Shown here piece by piece: positions 38,582-49,185 of a stretch of 64,000 bases of DNA. A program made the position numbers and the translations under genes. The notes beneath the pieces were generated by a model. The model worked only from the letters and a program-made list of their open reading frames with translations, had not been told where the DNA came from and made no database searches. Location of the stretch: NCBI RefSeq assembly GCF_004770475.1, contig NZ_RQHK01000017.1, positions 1,054,001 through 1,118,000 of the forward strand, read 5' to 3'. The stretch's first letter is position 1. Each line of letters opens with the position of its first letter. The DNA is from Leptospira mtsangambouensis. GTDB taxonomy: Bacteria; Spirochaetota; Leptospiria; Leptospirales; Leptospiraceae.

Positions 38582-40345
38582 CTATCCAGTGACCCTTCGT
38601 AATAAGGCCCGACCAATCATTCTGACTTTGGCAGCAAATGGCAAACGTTTCAAATTGGTACCAACAATCCCTTGGGTAAAACGAGTTTTTTTACTGTAAT
38701 CAATATGGACATCCAAAATGACAGGACGCCCTTCATTTGCAAGAATCCATGCTTCATCTAACTTTTGTTTGATTTCATCATTGGTTTGGATGGAAAGATA
38801 TTCGGCACCCGTGGCCAAAGCGATGCCTTCAAACCTTGTGGTTCCAAGAACAGTGCAGGTTTTCCGATTGTAAGGAACCTGTTGGGCTTGTGAAATTTGG
38901 GAAAGTTCTCCATCGTTAAAAACGGCAAACACAGCTCCAATTTTGTTACGACTCGCAGTGATTAATTCCATACAAGTCATTAAAAAAGCTCCATCACCAA
39001 TGATCCCAACAACTGCTTTCTCAGGATTTGCAAGTTTGGTTGCAATGGTTGCAGGCACTGCATAACCCATACAATTAAAATCTGTGGGAGAAATCATATG
39101 CCTTGGTTTGTGGATTGGCATTAGTTCTGCAGTGAGAAATGTATGGTTTCCGTCATCCACCACCACATAACCATCATCAGGAAGAGATGTACGTAAGGCG
39201 TTAAAGAATCGAGCAGGGTTCACCCTATCCTTACTATCATGTTGGAACCATTCTTCCAAATAGTTTTGTTTATTTTTCTTTATCTCTGCCGTGAGCACTT
39301 TGGTTCGATTTTCCCGACTCTCTTTTGTTAGTTGTAGTTTGTTCTGCAGTCTTTTTACCAGTTCAGGCAAAACGATTTTTGCGTCGCCTTGAATGTTGAC
39401 TTTGGCTGGGTAATTTGCGTGAAAGACATCGGGATTGATATCGATATGAATCAGATTTTTGGGAACGGTCACTCCAAAACTACCAGTGGCAATTTCGGCA
39501 AAACGAGTCCCAACTGCCAATAAACAATCACAATCAGAAAAAGCCTGGGTGGCTGCAGGAACCGCTGCTGGACCAAAACTCATTCCACAATGTAAGGGAT
39601 GATTTCCAGGAAATGCACTTAAACCTTGTAAGGTTGTAGATACGGGAGCTCCGAGTAGTTCTGCAATGGCAACACTCGACTCCGCTGCATCGACTGCTCC
39701 CCATCCTAAAAATAAACCTGGTGACTTTGCCTGAAGAAGTAATTCAACCGCTTCTTCAAGTTTGGAATCTGAAAATGCCAAACTAGTAGTTGTTTTCGTT
39801 TGGCAGTATTCTTGGTAACTGGGAAGATTTTCTACGGGACCAGTATAAAGTTGGATGTTCACAGGAATTTCGATAAACACGGGCCCGGGTTCTCCACTCA
39901 CAGCAATTTGGTATGCTTCGTAAATCGTTTCTACCACTTCCTCTTGAGAATTTACTTTAAAAGTTTTTTTAGTGATCGGTTTCACTAATGTATGTTGGTC
40001 CATATCGTGTAATTGGTATTTGAATTTGGAATCGCTACGCACTCCACCTGCAATCACCAACATAGGAATCCCATCCAAAAATGCTTCTCCAATCCCACTA
40101 GCAGCATGAGTCACACCGGCCGCCGGTACAATGACAACGGTTCCAATTGAATCACTGGTCCGACTGATGGCATCGGCCATAAACGCACCACAACCTTCAT
40201 GAGTTACGAGCATCGGATGGATCAAATCAGAGTTATTTAATTCATCATAAATTTCTGTATTATGGACTCCAGGAATTCCAAAGGTATAACGAACTCCAAT
40301 TTGTTCTAATGCATATCTGACTAACCAAGCACCTGTTTTTTTCAT
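38582..40345 (-). CDS. thiamine-diphosphate enzyme, acetolactate-synthase-like
   Basis: 587 residues. The N-terminal PYR domain has the ThDP-activating Glu in THEGCGAFMADA (about residue 51). The central domain is present. The C-terminal PP domain has the Mg/ThDP motif GDGAFLMTCMELIT running to FAVFNDGE (about residues 450-480). Members are acetolactate synthases, benzoylformate decarboxylases, oxalyl-CoA decarboxylases and similar. There is no IlvH partner, and the neighbouring gene is an FAD dehydrogenase, so a catabolic lyase or decarboxylase is more likely than branched-chain synthesis. It overlaps the upstream dehydrogenase gene by 4 nt. Confidence 0.8.
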   Translation of the reverse strand: MKKTGAWLVRYALEQIGVRYTFGIPGVHNTEIYDELNNSDLIHPMLVTHEGCGAFMADAISRTSDSIGTVVIVPAAGVTHAASGIGEAFLDGIPMLVIAGGVRSDSKFKYQLHDMDQHTLVKPITKKTFKVNSQEEVVETIYEAYQIAVSGEPGPVFIEIPVNIQLYTGPVENLPSYQEYCQTKTTTSLAFSDSKLEEAVELLLQAKSPGLFLGWGAVDAAESSVAIAELLGAPVSTTLQGLSAFPGNHPLHCGMSFGPAAVPAATQAFSDCDCLLAVGTRFAEIATGSFGVTVPKNLIHIDINPDVFHANYPAKVNIQGDAKIVLPELVKRLQNKLQLTKESRENRTKVLTAEIKKNKQNYLEEWFQHDSKDRVNPARFFNALRTSLPDDGYVVVDDGNHTFLTAELMPIHKPRHMISPTDFNCMGYAVPATIATKLANPEKAVVGIIGDGAFLMTCMELITASRNKIGAVFAVFNDGELSQISQAQQVPYNRKTCTVLGTTRFEGIALATGAEYLSIQTNDEIKQKLDEAWILANEGRPVILDVHIDYSKKTRFTQGIVGTNLKRLPFAAKVRMIGRALLRRVTG

Positions 40346-41991
40346 GTGACTAAACTCCTTTGTTTTCCATGCTCACTAACTGAAACACCGTTGTTAACTG
40401 ACTTTGCAGCTGCTCTTGCGGTCAAAATACAGCCAGATAAAAAAGTTCCTTCTAAAGATTTAAATCCGCTGGCACCACCACCACCAAATCCTGCCGCTTC
40501 ACCGATGGCATACAAACCCGGGATAGGAGAACCTAACGGATCTAATACGCGACTTTCCAAATCAGTTTGAATCCCTCCTAGACTTTTTCTTGTGATCAGT
40601 CTAAGTTTGATGGCGATGAGGGGTCCGGAACTTGGATGAAGAATGGGTTTGGGCGCACAAGTTCTCACTCGGTCAGAACGCCATGACCTGGCATGTTGGA
40701 TCCGTCTCAATTGGTCATCGTTCCAAAGACCTTTCCCTCTCCGAATCACATCATCATACTGTGTGATTTCTTTTTTTAATACTTCGTATTCAATTGTTTG
40801 ATCACCATTTAAACGATTCATTTGATCAACTAATTCTCGTAAGTTGTCTGCAACAATGAAATGATCACTTTCTTTTTGTAACTGCTTCACGAGACGGTGG
40901 TTTCCCAGTAACACTTCTCTTAAGAAAGAAACTAATTTTCGATCTCGGATCATGGGATTGTGTTCTGATCCTGAAACGGCAAGTTCTTTGGCGGCAATCC
41001 GCCAATTTAAGAGTTGCCAAGTATATGGTTTTTCTAACCCAGAGATCCTACGACAAAGTTCGTTGGTATCAAATCCAGTCATCATCGGTTCTGGCCCAAT
41101 CCGACGCCCCGAATGGTCGAGCCACAAGGCTGACTTACAAGGGATGAGGCTCAGTCCATGACCCTCAAATTCTGGTTTTGGATTGGGAATCCCTGCAGCA
41201 TAATTCCACATTTTATCCAAATGAGTGAGGTTTCCGCCATGATTCTTCACGGCATCATGAACCAATCCATCAGCAAAAGGATGGGAACCATTCAACATTT
41301 CCTTTGGTGCCTCTCCCCAAGGTTTGTACCAATGTTCACGAACCTTATCTAAACATCCGGTGATGCCACCTGTTGCTACCATCACGTGGTCTGCATAAAA
41401 TCTTAAATCCTTCTTTCCCGTTTTTTCTTGTTCTGCGACACAACCTACAATTCTACCGTTTTCTTTGATTAAATCAGTAACCTTGTGTTCAAATAGATAA
41501 TTTAATTTTCTATTGTTTTTATGTTTTTTTAATAGTTCTACGAAACGTTCCACCAAACGGTAACCGGTTCCCCAAAGAACATGATAACGTGGAACAGAAT
41601 TCCCTCTTTTGTATAATCCTCTTTCTACCCAATTGACCACAGGAAAAAAATGTAAACCAAGACTTCCAAGCCAATGATAGACCTGCCCAAGACTTTCGTT
41701 CACATATTGTTCAGCCCATTGTTTAGGAAAAATATCATTTGGGCCAAAATTAGCAAAAGAATACCAATCGTCCAAAGCAATCTCGGGAGTATCTTTGATT
41801 CCCAAACGTTTTTGCAATGGAGTGCCAACTAGGGCCATACCACCAAATGATAGTTTAGCGAGACCACCTAAATGTTCCTCAGAGTTTCTATCTAAAATTA
41901 AAACAGATTTTCCTTGGTTTAAACATTCAAATGCTGCCACCAATCCTGCGATTCCTGCTCCGATGATAATGACATCGTTTTTTGCGACCAC
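40342..41991 (-). CDS. FAD-dependent dehydrogenase (KstD/fumarate-reductase-like)
   Basis: 549 residues. The N-terminal FAD motif IIIGAGIAGLVAAFECL (about residues 8-24) is followed by LGGLAKLSFGGM. The second FAD string PGLYAIGEAAGFGGGGAS and SLEGTFLSGCILTARAAA lie near the end. These are the signatures of the 3-ketosteroid-delta1-dehydrogenase/fumarate reductase flavoprotein group. No signal peptide is seen, so it is cytoplasmic. It is transcribed before the ThDP enzyme with a 4-nt ATGA overlap, so the two probably act on one compound in sequence; which compound cannot be told. Confidence 0.82.
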   Translation of the reverse strand: MVAKNDVIIIGAGIAGLVAAFECLNQGKSVLILDRNSEEHLGGLAKLSFGGMALVGTPLQKRLGIKDTPEIALDDWYSFANFGPNDIFPKQWAEQYVNESLGQVYHWLGSLGLHFFPVVNWVERGLYKRGNSVPRYHVLWGTGYRLVERFVELLKKHKNNRKLNYLFEHKVTDLIKENGRIVGCVAEQEKTGKKDLRFYADHVMVATGGITGCLDKVREHWYKPWGEAPKEMLNGSHPFADGLVHDAVKNHGGNLTHLDKMWNYAAGIPNPKPEFEGHGLSLIPCKSALWLDHSGRRIGPEPMMTGFDTNELCRRISGLEKPYTWQLLNWRIAAKELAVSGSEHNPMIRDRKLVSFLREVLLGNHRLVKQLQKESDHFIVADNLRELVDQMNRLNGDQTIEYEVLKKEITQYDDVIRRGKGLWNDDQLRRIQHARSWRSDRVRTCAPKPILHPSSGPLIAIKLRLITRKSLGGIQTDLESRVLDPLGSPIPGLYAIGEAAGFGGGGASGFKSLEGTFLSGCILTARAAAKSVNNGVSVSEHGKQRSLVT

Positions 41992-42695
41992 TAACGATCC
42001 TCCTTCTCTCTGTTTTGAATCAATGTTAGATGTTTTTTATTTTCAAAAACTTGAAAGTGCTTCATCCTCAGTGACACATTGATAACACAATGTACATAGT
42101 ATTATTTTAAAATAAACAAATGCGACTCAAATTTTTAAAAGGAACCAAATTCAAATATTAGAATGAATTTAACAACTAACAAGAAATAGTAAATTTTATA
42201 ATTATTACTAGAATAGTTCTAGAATTTTAACTGATGCGTTAGCCAATATGTATCTTTTATTTTTGAATTAAACTTATCGATTGTTATGCGAATCATTTTG
42301 ATTTCTTAGCCCAATCGATCTGGTGTAATTATTTAGACTAACGCTCGTTATTGAATTTTTCCGGGTAAGGGAAAAAGTTGTTCCTTCGGATTGGAGCTCA
42401 AGGCCAAAATTCCAAAGATGGGTAGTTTTGCGCAGAAACCAAGTTTGGTCGATTTTCGATTTATTGCATATTTGGCTTAATTCTTCAAAAAAAATGAAAA
42501 AAAGGAACACAGAATTTTTTGTTAGTCGGAGGAAAGTTGGAAGGAAACAGCTCTTTTTTTCCCTCATTATTAAAAAAAAGAATTTTCAACCTCTTTAGAA
42601 TGAGAGTAAGTATTCGTTAGTTTTAACATATTTTCATATTCGCAAATTCTATTTTCATTTCTTTCTAGATTCTACATTTAGTTTGGAGCATCGGT
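41992..42695. other. AT-rich intergenic region, 704 bp, between divergent genes
   Basis: No protein gene is supported here; a 97-codon minus-strand frame at 42274-42567 has unlikely composition. Upstream regions of both divergent genes (FAD dehydrogenase and chemoreceptor) must lie here. An inverted repeat CTAGAA-TAG-TTCTAG is at 42208-42222 and could be a regulator site. The chemoreceptor has an SD TTTGGAG 9 nt before its ATG. No terminator or clear promoter pair was picked out. Confidence 0.4.
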
Positions 42696-45200
42696 ATGAG
42701 TGTCCAGGTGAAAATCCCACAAAATACAACTTTATCAATGAAAACGGACCTTGCCGGTACGATTATTTTCGTTAACGATGATTTGGTTAAATTCAGTGGA
42801 TTTGAGCGGAGGGAGTTATTAGGCCAGTCGTTCAAAAAAATCCAAAATTCTGAAACTCCTGAGTTGGTTTACAAAAACATACAAAAGACCTTGAATGAAA
42901 ATGAACCTTGGAATGGGCTCCTAAAAAACCAAACAAGTGCAGGGCAATTTTTTTGGGCAAACACAACGATTACACCTTATTATGATAAAGATGGAAAAAC
43001 CGTTGGACATATGTTTGTTGGACGTACTGCATCAGAAAAACAAATTTTAAATGGAGAAAACTTTTACCTAAATCCCGAAAAAATCGAATCCGCTTTTAGT
43101 TTGAATCCAAAAAAGATTTTATATAAATTCAAAATAAAAACCAAACTTTTGTTTGTGTTTGGTCTTATGGCGGTCCTCATGTCCGCATTGGGAATCAATT
43201 TAATTTTAATCAAAAAACAAGAATATGAAGGTGCACTGAATCGACTCAAAGGTGCAGAATATAACTTAAGTCTTGCCAAACTTATGCGACTCACTGCAAA
43301 ACACCGAGGGTTTATGGCTCGGGTTTTGAACGGAGACCAAAGTGCTAAAGAGGAAGCAAATTCAATTGAAAAGGAGTTAGACGGTGCTTATCAAATTTTT
43401 TTAAAATTAAACGAAGAGGAGGGAAATTTTTTTCAAGTTTATAAAGAATCTAAGGATATTCATAAAAGATGGAATCACTTGAAGGAAATCAACTCAACAC
43501 TAACGGCAAAGGAAAGTTACGTTGAGCATGTAAGCATAATTAAAAGGATGTTAAATGTAAACAATGAAGTAGGGGAGTCGTCAGGTTTATTTTTGGACCC
43601 AGAAAAAGACACCTACTTTATGATCGAAGTTTCATTGACTAAGTTACCATATCTAGCTGAAAAACTTGGACAACTCCGAGGGACAGGATTGGCGCATTTG
43701 GTTAAAGGAGCGAAAGCAGATCCGTATGAAAAAAGTTTGCTTCAGGAAATCATTGGATCAGTTGCAGGCAATTTTGAGTCCATTACAGTGAGTATGGCTG
43801 CGATCCGAAAATTTAATCCTGATGGTAAGAAGATTGTAGACACATTCCAAAAAGCAGAAGTTGATTTCCCTGTTTTACGAGAGCTGATTCAAAATAGAGT
43901 GATCAAAGAAAAAATTCCAACAATCAAAACGATAGAATACTACAATGCCACAACCAATTTAATTGATCAGATCTTCAATGTGAATGAACTCATTTCCAAA
44001 CAACTTTCTGAGAAGTTTGCAGAAAGAGCAAATATCGCAAAAATCTATGCTATCATGGTTCTTGTTTTGACTTCCTTTGCTTTAGTCTTTTTTATTCTCC
44101 TACAATATTTAATCATTCATAGCATCATGTCCGTGATTCGAAATAGTACAGATATTATTTCACAAATTGTTCGTGGGTCAGGTGAACTCAAAGAAAATTT
44201 GGACTACGGGATCCATGATGAAATTGGAGGTCTTTTGAAATGGATGGGTGTTTTTATTTTAAATATTACTGAAATTGTTTTTATCCTCCGCCAAGTATCA
44301 GGTGAGTTATCTAATAAATCAAAAGATGCTGCCAATTTGGTTCGTAATTATTCTGCAACAACACAAGACCAAGCTGCTTCAACAGAAGAGACTTCTGCGG
44401 CAACGGAAGAGTTGGCAGCTTCTGTTGAAAATGTTTTTTCTAGTATCTCTACCCAAGCGGATCATTTGAAGGAAATAGAAAAAGTGACATCTGATTTCAA
44501 AATGGCAATGACAGACGTAGCAAATGCAATGCTCGGCATGACAAATTTAACAGAAGAATTTTATAAACAAGCCAATGATGGAATGTTAACAACAAAAACA
44601 ACAGCAGATTCCATTCACATCGTAAATCAAAAGGCCGAGTTAATTGATGAAGTCGTTAATATCATTAATGAAATATCCGATCGAACCAATTTACTTGCGC
44701 TCAATGCTGCCATCGAGGCCGCCCGCGCTGGTGAACTTGGACGTGGGTTTGCAGTTGTGGCCCAGGAGATCGGAAAACTTGCTGAACAAACAGCACATAA
44801 TACAAGAAACATTCAGTCATTGACTACTGACACAAAAAATGCAATCAAAACAAGTGTCGGACTGATGATGAACACAGAAGAGAGTTTTCGCGAATTACTC
44901 GCTAATATCTCAAAGATTCAGGAAACTGCAAAACTAGTTAGTTCTGCCCAGGAGAAACAAACTACTGATACCAATCGAATTGTAGAGTCTGTTCATAAAA
45001 TCAATGAAAACTCACTTCAGATTTTAAATGCAGCTTCGCAAGAAAAAATAGCTGTAGAAGAAATTTCCAAATCAATTGAAACCATTGCGACAGGTACACA
45101 GGTAATTGCTGATAATTCATTGGTCCTTCTAGAAACTGCCAAAGATATTGAAGTGACCGGAGAACATTTACAAACGGTGGTTGAGACTTACAAATATTAA
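42696..45200 (+). CDS. methyl-accepting chemotaxis protein with cytoplasmic PAS and periplasmic sensor
   Basis: 834 residues. The N-terminal PAS domain (about 8-125) has [19 protein letters not shown] and [15 protein letters not shown], similar to the PAS of the receptor at 27205. A transmembrane helix (about 150-172) leads to a large helical periplasmic domain (about 175-450, four-helix-bundle type), and a second helix (about 452-474) to HAMP. The signalling tip is [15 protein letters not shown] then [16 protein letters not shown] (about 667-700). With one sensor on each side of the membrane it could integrate an external ligand and the internal redox state. It signals through CheA/CheW. Confidence 0.9.
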   Translation: MSVQVKIPQNTTLSMKTDLAGTIIFVNDDLVKFSGFERRELLGQSFKKIQNSETPELVYKNIQKTLNENEPWNGLLKNQTSAGQFFWANTTITPYYDKDGKTVGHMFVGRTASEKQILNGENFYLNPEKIESAFSLNPKKILYKFKIKTKLLFVFGLMAVLMSALGINLILIKKQEYEGALNRLKGAEYNLSLAKLMRLTAKHRGFMARVLNGDQSAKEEANSIEKELDGAYQIFLKLNEEEGNFFQVYKESKDIHKRWNHLKEINSTLTAKESYVEHVSIIKRMLNVNNEVGESSGLFLDPEKDTYFMIEVSLTKLPYLAEKLGQLRGTGLAHLVKGAKADPYEKSLLQEIIGSVAGNFESITVSMAAIRKFNPDGKKIVDTFQKAEVDFPVLRELIQNRVIKEKIPTIKTIEYYNATTNLIDQIFNVNELISKQLSEKFAERANIAKIYAIMVLVLTSFALVFFILLQYLIIHSIMSVIRNSTDIISQIVRGSGELKENLDYGIHDEIGGLLKWMGVFILNITEIVFILRQVSGELSNKSKDAANLVRNYSATTQDQAASTEETSAATEELAASVENVFSSISTQADHLKEIEKVTSDFKMAMTDVANAMLGMTNLTEEFYKQANDGMLTTKTTADSIHIVNQKAELIDEVVNIINEISDRTNLLALNAAIEAARAGELGRGFAVVAQEIGKLAEQTAHNTRNIQSLTTDTKNAIKTSVGLMMNTEESFRELLANISKIQETAKLVSSAQEKQTTDTNRIVESVHKINENSLQILNAASQEKIAVEEISKSIETIATGTQVIADNSLVLLETAKDIEVTGEHLQTVVETYKY

Positions 45201-45260
45201 CGTTAAAAAATTGATTGTTACAGATTGTTGAATTATTTTTTATATTCATTGAATCTAAAA

Positions 45261-46139
45261 ATGAAATCAACCTTATTCAATAGTTTTACATTTGTTTTGC
45301 TTTTGTCGTATTTTTCTTGTTCAACGCAGACGGTTTATATTCCAAAAGAAAATCTAAATGCGACTTTGATGCCTGCGGAGTTTGTCGAAAAATTAGAATT
45401 TTCAGAATCCCTTTTGCCTATTGTTTCTGATTCAATTGAAAGACCTAATTCTCATGGCAAAATTTATTACGGGATTCTTCGAGATAAAGACAACAGTCGA
45501 ATCGTGAGGAGTATTGCCATCCTTGTCGATTCCAAAGATATGGATTTGCAACCAGAAGAATATTTCTACTATCCAGTATACTATGCGATTAATGTTTCGA
45601 AACATCTTTCGATTAGGCAGACCTTGAGGAGTGAGTATGATATTCGAAGAGCTAATGAAAGGTCTCCTGTTTATATGCCTGTTTACGCTACCTCCAGTGT
45701 GGTTGCTTTAGCTGCTTTGGGAATTGTTTTCGTAGCTTTTACAGGTACTGCCTTTATCTTCGGAATGGGAAAAGGAACCTATGAATTTACAGAAGATGTG
45801 ATGGAAGGTATCATTGTCTCCAAGGAAGAAATCGTATTAGGTTTTAATGATTATCAATATGATAAAGAGGGACGTTTGGTCAAAGTTTCTACTTATCTTC
45901 CTTATCGTTCTATTTCTAAATCAGTAATTCCTTTGTATGACCGCGAAGGGAAAAAACAAATTGGTCAAATGTATCCATCTTCCAAACCCATTTTGTTATC
46001 AGAGATAAATTATAAATACTCTCAAATGAATCCAACTTCCAAAATTCCGAAAGGGGCTGAGATCATCGAACATATTCCCAAGAAAACTAAAAAGTTGATA
46101 AATTTGCCGATCAAAGATCCATCGAAAGTAACAAAGTAA
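45261..46139 (+). CDS. lipoprotein with central membrane-like segment
   Basis: 292 residues from the ATG at 45261; an in-frame start at 45225 adds 12 residues ahead of the signal. The signal MKSTLFNSFTFVLLLSYFSC ends in a lipobox with Cys 20. The mature part includes a hydrophobic stretch (VVALAALGIVFVAFTGTAFIF, given here as VVALAALGIVFV to about residue 172) rich in Gly that could insert in a membrane. The end is basic (IPKKTKKLINLP). No family is recognised. It sits between the chemoreceptor and the next large envelope protein, which starts about 60 bp on. Confidence 0.65.
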   Translation: MKSTLFNSFTFVLLLSYFSCSTQTVYIPKENLNATLMPAEFVEKLEFSESLLPIVSDSIERPNSHGKIYYGILRDKDNSRIVRSIAILVDSKDMDLQPEEYFYYPVYYAINVSKHLSIRQTLRSEYDIRRANERSPVYMPVYATSSVVALAALGIVFVAFTGTAFIFGMGKGTYEFTEDVMEGIIVSKEEIVLGFNDYQYDKEGRLVKVSTYLPYRSISKSVIPLYDREGKKQIGQMYPSSKPILLSEINYKYSQMNPTSKIPKGAEIIEHIPKKTKKLINLPIKDPSKVTK

Positions 46140-46200
46140 TTTCTTGCATAAAAGCAAGAACGATTACAATGATCCAATTGTTAAAGGTGTTCTTGCTGGA

Positions 46201-48621
46201 ATGATTTTCAAATTTAATCAATATGTTTTAGTTTTTCTTTTTATTACCTTCCCACTTGGAATTTTCCCTAAAACTTGGTCTGACTTAGAATCAGAAAAGG
46301 AAATCAAAGTGTATGGGAGTGAAAGAAGTGCTAAGTTTACTGCGAGTAACATTTTCTATGACGTAGAAAATTGGACAAACCACTACTCAGTGCGGGCTTT
46401 GGGATTCTATCGTTATTATGATTATCCAAAAGCAAAAACAAAATCTATATTTCCTTTTTTTTATCATATTCAAAGTAAATCCGATAACCGGGAATACAAA
46501 CGAATTTTAAATGTAAACGTAACGAAAGAGAGAGATGCAGTCGATCAATCCTTTTACCCATTTGTTTTTTGGGGTAAAGACACAAAGGAATCTTATTTAA
46601 CAACAATTCCGTTTTTCTTTTCTAGTTCTAATGAAACAAATAGTAAATTGGGATTTCCCGTTCTTCCTTTGTTATACTATCATAATCGAGGAACTGCGGG
46701 AGAAAATAAAAACTATTATTCCCGCTTGTTAACTTTTTTGCACTTTGAAATCAACGAGAACCAAGGATTTCATAAGTTTTCCTTTTTCCCTTTGGTATAT
46801 TACTCCAAAAACAATTATTTGTTTGTGCCGATCCTTCTTTATTATCAAAACCAAAGGTCAAATGAAAATGAATATTGGATGGGACCAGTCTACTATTCTA
46901 ACAATAAAGCCAAAGAAGAAAGTCTATTTGTAGCCTTCCCTATTTTTGGACGATATAGAAAACCAGGAAAGGAGTTTGATTTTATTTTTCCTGTGTATCT
47001 TAATTATGCCGATGAGGAAGAAGATTATCACATTAATTTATTATGGTATACGAAAACAAATTCAGCCAATGTAAATGTTGCAACAAACGAAGGGAATTTG
47101 TATGTTGATTTTGACTTTGGAATTTTATATAATTTGGTTGGATATTCACAGAGAACCAAAGTTCTGAATAGTAGTAACCAAATAAATAAAACAAATTCTA
47201 TTGATTCAAACGAGCCCAAGGTAGTTAAAAAAAGAGAATTTAATCGAGACAATAGTGATAGCTTTTTTGGATACCAGTTACTTTTTGGAATTTTTTCTTA
47301 TGAAAAGGCAGATACCAAAAGACACATTCGTTTGTTGCCACTTGCCTGGTTTACTTGGGATGAAGCTTCAAAAGATAATGTGGTTTTATTGCCACCTTTT
47401 TTTCCCATTTGGTTTAGTTACCAATCGGATGACCTAGAGTACAAGATACTATTTCCACTATATGGTAAACAAAAAGACAAAGATTCAGAATTCCGTGCTT
47501 ATCTTTTGAATTTCTATTTAACGGAAGACCTTAGAGAAAATAATCGTAAAGAAAGATTCTATTTTTGGCCTTTTGTGAATATTTATGAATCAGACATTGA
47601 TTCTGGACATAGAGTTTTGCCGTTTTATGTTCATCGGAACTATGGAACCGATAAACACCAACATAGTGATACGTTTACATTGTTTTCATCTTATCGGAAA
47701 ACAAAAACTTCTACTGATCCTGATATTCGATTTTTGTTTTGGCCCTTATGGATTTCTTATGAAGAAAAAAATTCTCATCTTAATGAAAAAGAAAAAACTT
47801 TTTGGGTGACTCCATTTTTTTATAGAAATACAAACAATGGGGGAAGTAGAACCAATTTATTTTGGTTTATAGATTGGGAATGGTACAAAGAACGAGACTA
47901 TGGCACTAATGCAAAAACCAAACCGGTAATTCCTTTAGAGAAGGATGAAAAACTTTCTCATCTTTTAATTTTTCCATTTTATAAAACAAAATCTAGTTTT
48001 TCAATAATTCCTTTGTCATTTAATGATTGGCACGAAGATGGATTTTCGACTTTTACTTTTTTAAATTATCTAAAATGGGATCGAAAAGGCCATTATTATA
48101 ATTTTTTATATTTAATTGAATCGGAAAATACAGAAGTGAGTTATCAGTTCCGAAGTGTTGGTAGTTTGTTGTGGGGTTTTGACAAAGGAAAGTCAGAAAT
48201 TAATAGAATCACTTTGTTATGGTTAGGTTATGACGATAGGTCTTACCGAACTACTTATAATTTTTTTCCGATCGTAAGAACTGCAGATGCAAACAAAGAA
48301 AAGTCTCGATTGTATGGGCCATTTCTATATTACCTTTTTGACTCAGAAGAAGAAAATACCGAATTGGTCCTTGCGGGGCTTGGTTACTATCATAATAAAA
48401 CTAAATCAGACAACCAATACTCCACCTATGTTTTGCTTGGTGCTTTGTATCAAGAAAAAACAGAGATAGAAAGAGGTTATGTAAAAAGAGGAAGTTTGTG
48501 GGGTTGGCTTTGGGAATACCAAACGGAAGACAATGGATATGAAAAGTTTTCTATCTTAAAATTATTTTCTTATACCAAAGAGATGGATGGAACTAAAAAA
48601 ATTATGGGAATTTCAATTTAA
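46201..48621 (+). CDS. large aromatic-rich envelope protein with repeated Phe/Tyr/Trp-Pro units
   Basis: 806 residues from the ATG at 46201; a TTG at 46144 is in frame. A signal peptide covers about residues 1-24 (VLVFLFITFPLGIF). The rest is built from recurring units of about 40-60 residues with cores such as SIFPFFYHIQS, QSFYPFVFWGKD, LPLLYYHNRGT, FSFFPLVYYSK, DFIFPVYLNYAD, ILFPLYGKQK and FYFWPFVNIYE. A strand, a short turn and a charged stretch alternate. This suggests a long beta-barrel or beta-solenoid in the outer membrane. Composition is extremely rich in Phe, Tyr, Trp and Lys. No characterised family is recognised; similar large proteins occur in Leptospira as far as I recall. The function is unknown. 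Confidence 0.7.
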   Translation: MIFKFNQYVLVFLFITFPLGIFPKTWSDLESEKEIKVYGSERSAKFTASNIFYDVENWTNHYSVRALGFYRYYDYPKAKTKSIFPFFYHIQSKSDNREYKRILNVNVTKERDAVDQSFYPFVFWGKDTKESYLTTIPFFFSSSNETNSKLGFPVLPLLYYHNRGTAGENKNYYSRLLTFLHFEINENQGFHKFSFFPLVYYSKNNYLFVPILLYYQNQRSNENEYWMGPVYYSNNKAKEESLFVAFPIFGRYRKPGKEFDFIFPVYLNYADEEEDYHINLLWYTKTNSANVNVATNEGNLYVDFDFGILYNLVGYSQRTKVLNSSNQINKTNSIDSNEPKVVKKREFNRDNSDSFFGYQLLFGIFSYEKADTKRHIRLLPLAWFTWDEASKDNVVLLPPFFPIWFSYQSDDLEYKILFPLYGKQKDKDSEFRAYLLNFYLTEDLRENNRKERFYFWPFVNIYESDIDSGHRVLPFYVHRNYGTDKHQHSDTFTLFSSYRKTKTSTDPDIRFLFWPLWISYEEKNSHLNEKEKTFWVTPFFYRNTNNGGSRTNLFWFIDWEWYKERDYGTNAKTKPVIPLEKDEKLSHLLIFPFYKTKSSFSIIPLSFNDWHEDGFSTFTFLNYLKWDRKGHYYNFLYLIESENTEVSYQFRSVGSLLWGFDKGKSEINRITLLWLGYDDRSYRTTYNFFPIVRTADANKEKSRLYGPFLYYLFDSEEENTELVLAGLGYYHNKTKSDNQYSTYVLLGALYQEKTEIERGYVKRGSLWGWLWEYQTEDNGYEKFSILKLFSYTKEMDGTKKIMGISI

Positions 48622-48627
48622 TCAGTT

Positions 48628-49179
48628 ATGCCAAATTCAAAACCCAAAGTTCTAGCAATTTCAGGAGGAATTAGTTCCTCTTCTTATAATAAAAAGATTC
48701 TGAATACTTTAAAACAAAATTTTGCAGATGATTGTGAAATTATGATGTATGATGAGATCGCCAATTTTCCGTTTTTTGCTTCTGGAATCTCTGATGAAGA
48801 AACTCCTGAGATAGTGAAAACTTTTTTAAAGGAAGTAGAGAAAGCTGATGGGATTTTAATATGTTCTCCCGAGTATGTATTTAGCATTCCTGGAGTTTTG
48901 AAAAATGCAATTGAATGGGCAGTTTCTTCTATTGTGTTTACAGATAAACCTGTGGCACTCATCACCGCAGCATCTGTTGGTGAAAAGGCACATGAATCTT
49001 TACTATTGGTCTTAAAAACAATCGGTGCTAAGTTATCGGAAAAAACCAATTTGTTGATTTCTGGAGTGAAAGGAAAGGTTTCTATCGATGGAGAAATTAC
49101 TGACTTACAAACGAAACAATCAGTAAAAAATCTAATGGACCAGTTTATCAATTCATTAAAAACGAATTCGTCAGATTGA
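48628..49179 (+). CDS. NADPH-dependent FMN reductase
   Basis: 183 residues with the flavodoxin-like fold. The FMN phosphate loop is AISGGISSSSYNKKIL (about residues 11-26), and the second FMN string ILICSPEYVFSIPGVLKNAIEW (quoted as CSPEYVFSIPGVLK) is at about residues 77-92. It belongs to the NADPH-dependent FMN/azo/quinone reductase family. The AraC regulator gene starts 6 bp after its stop, so the regulator probably controls this gene. Confidence 0.85.
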   Translation: MPNSKPKVLAISGGISSSSYNKKILNTLKQNFADDCEIMMYDEIANFPFFASGISDEETPEIVKTFLKEVEKADGILICSPEYVFSIPGVLKNAIEWAVSSIVFTDKPVALITAASVGEKAHESLLLVLKTIGAKLSEKTNLLISGVKGKVSIDGEITDLQTKQSVKNLMDQFINSLKTNSSD

Positions 49180-49185
49180 ATCGCT

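Noticed and set aside
42274..42567. 97-codon minus-strand frame in the large intergenic region
   Set aside because: Phe- and Lys-rich translation of AT-rich DNA with no signal peptide pattern, SD or domain; covers the likely chemoreceptor upstream region.
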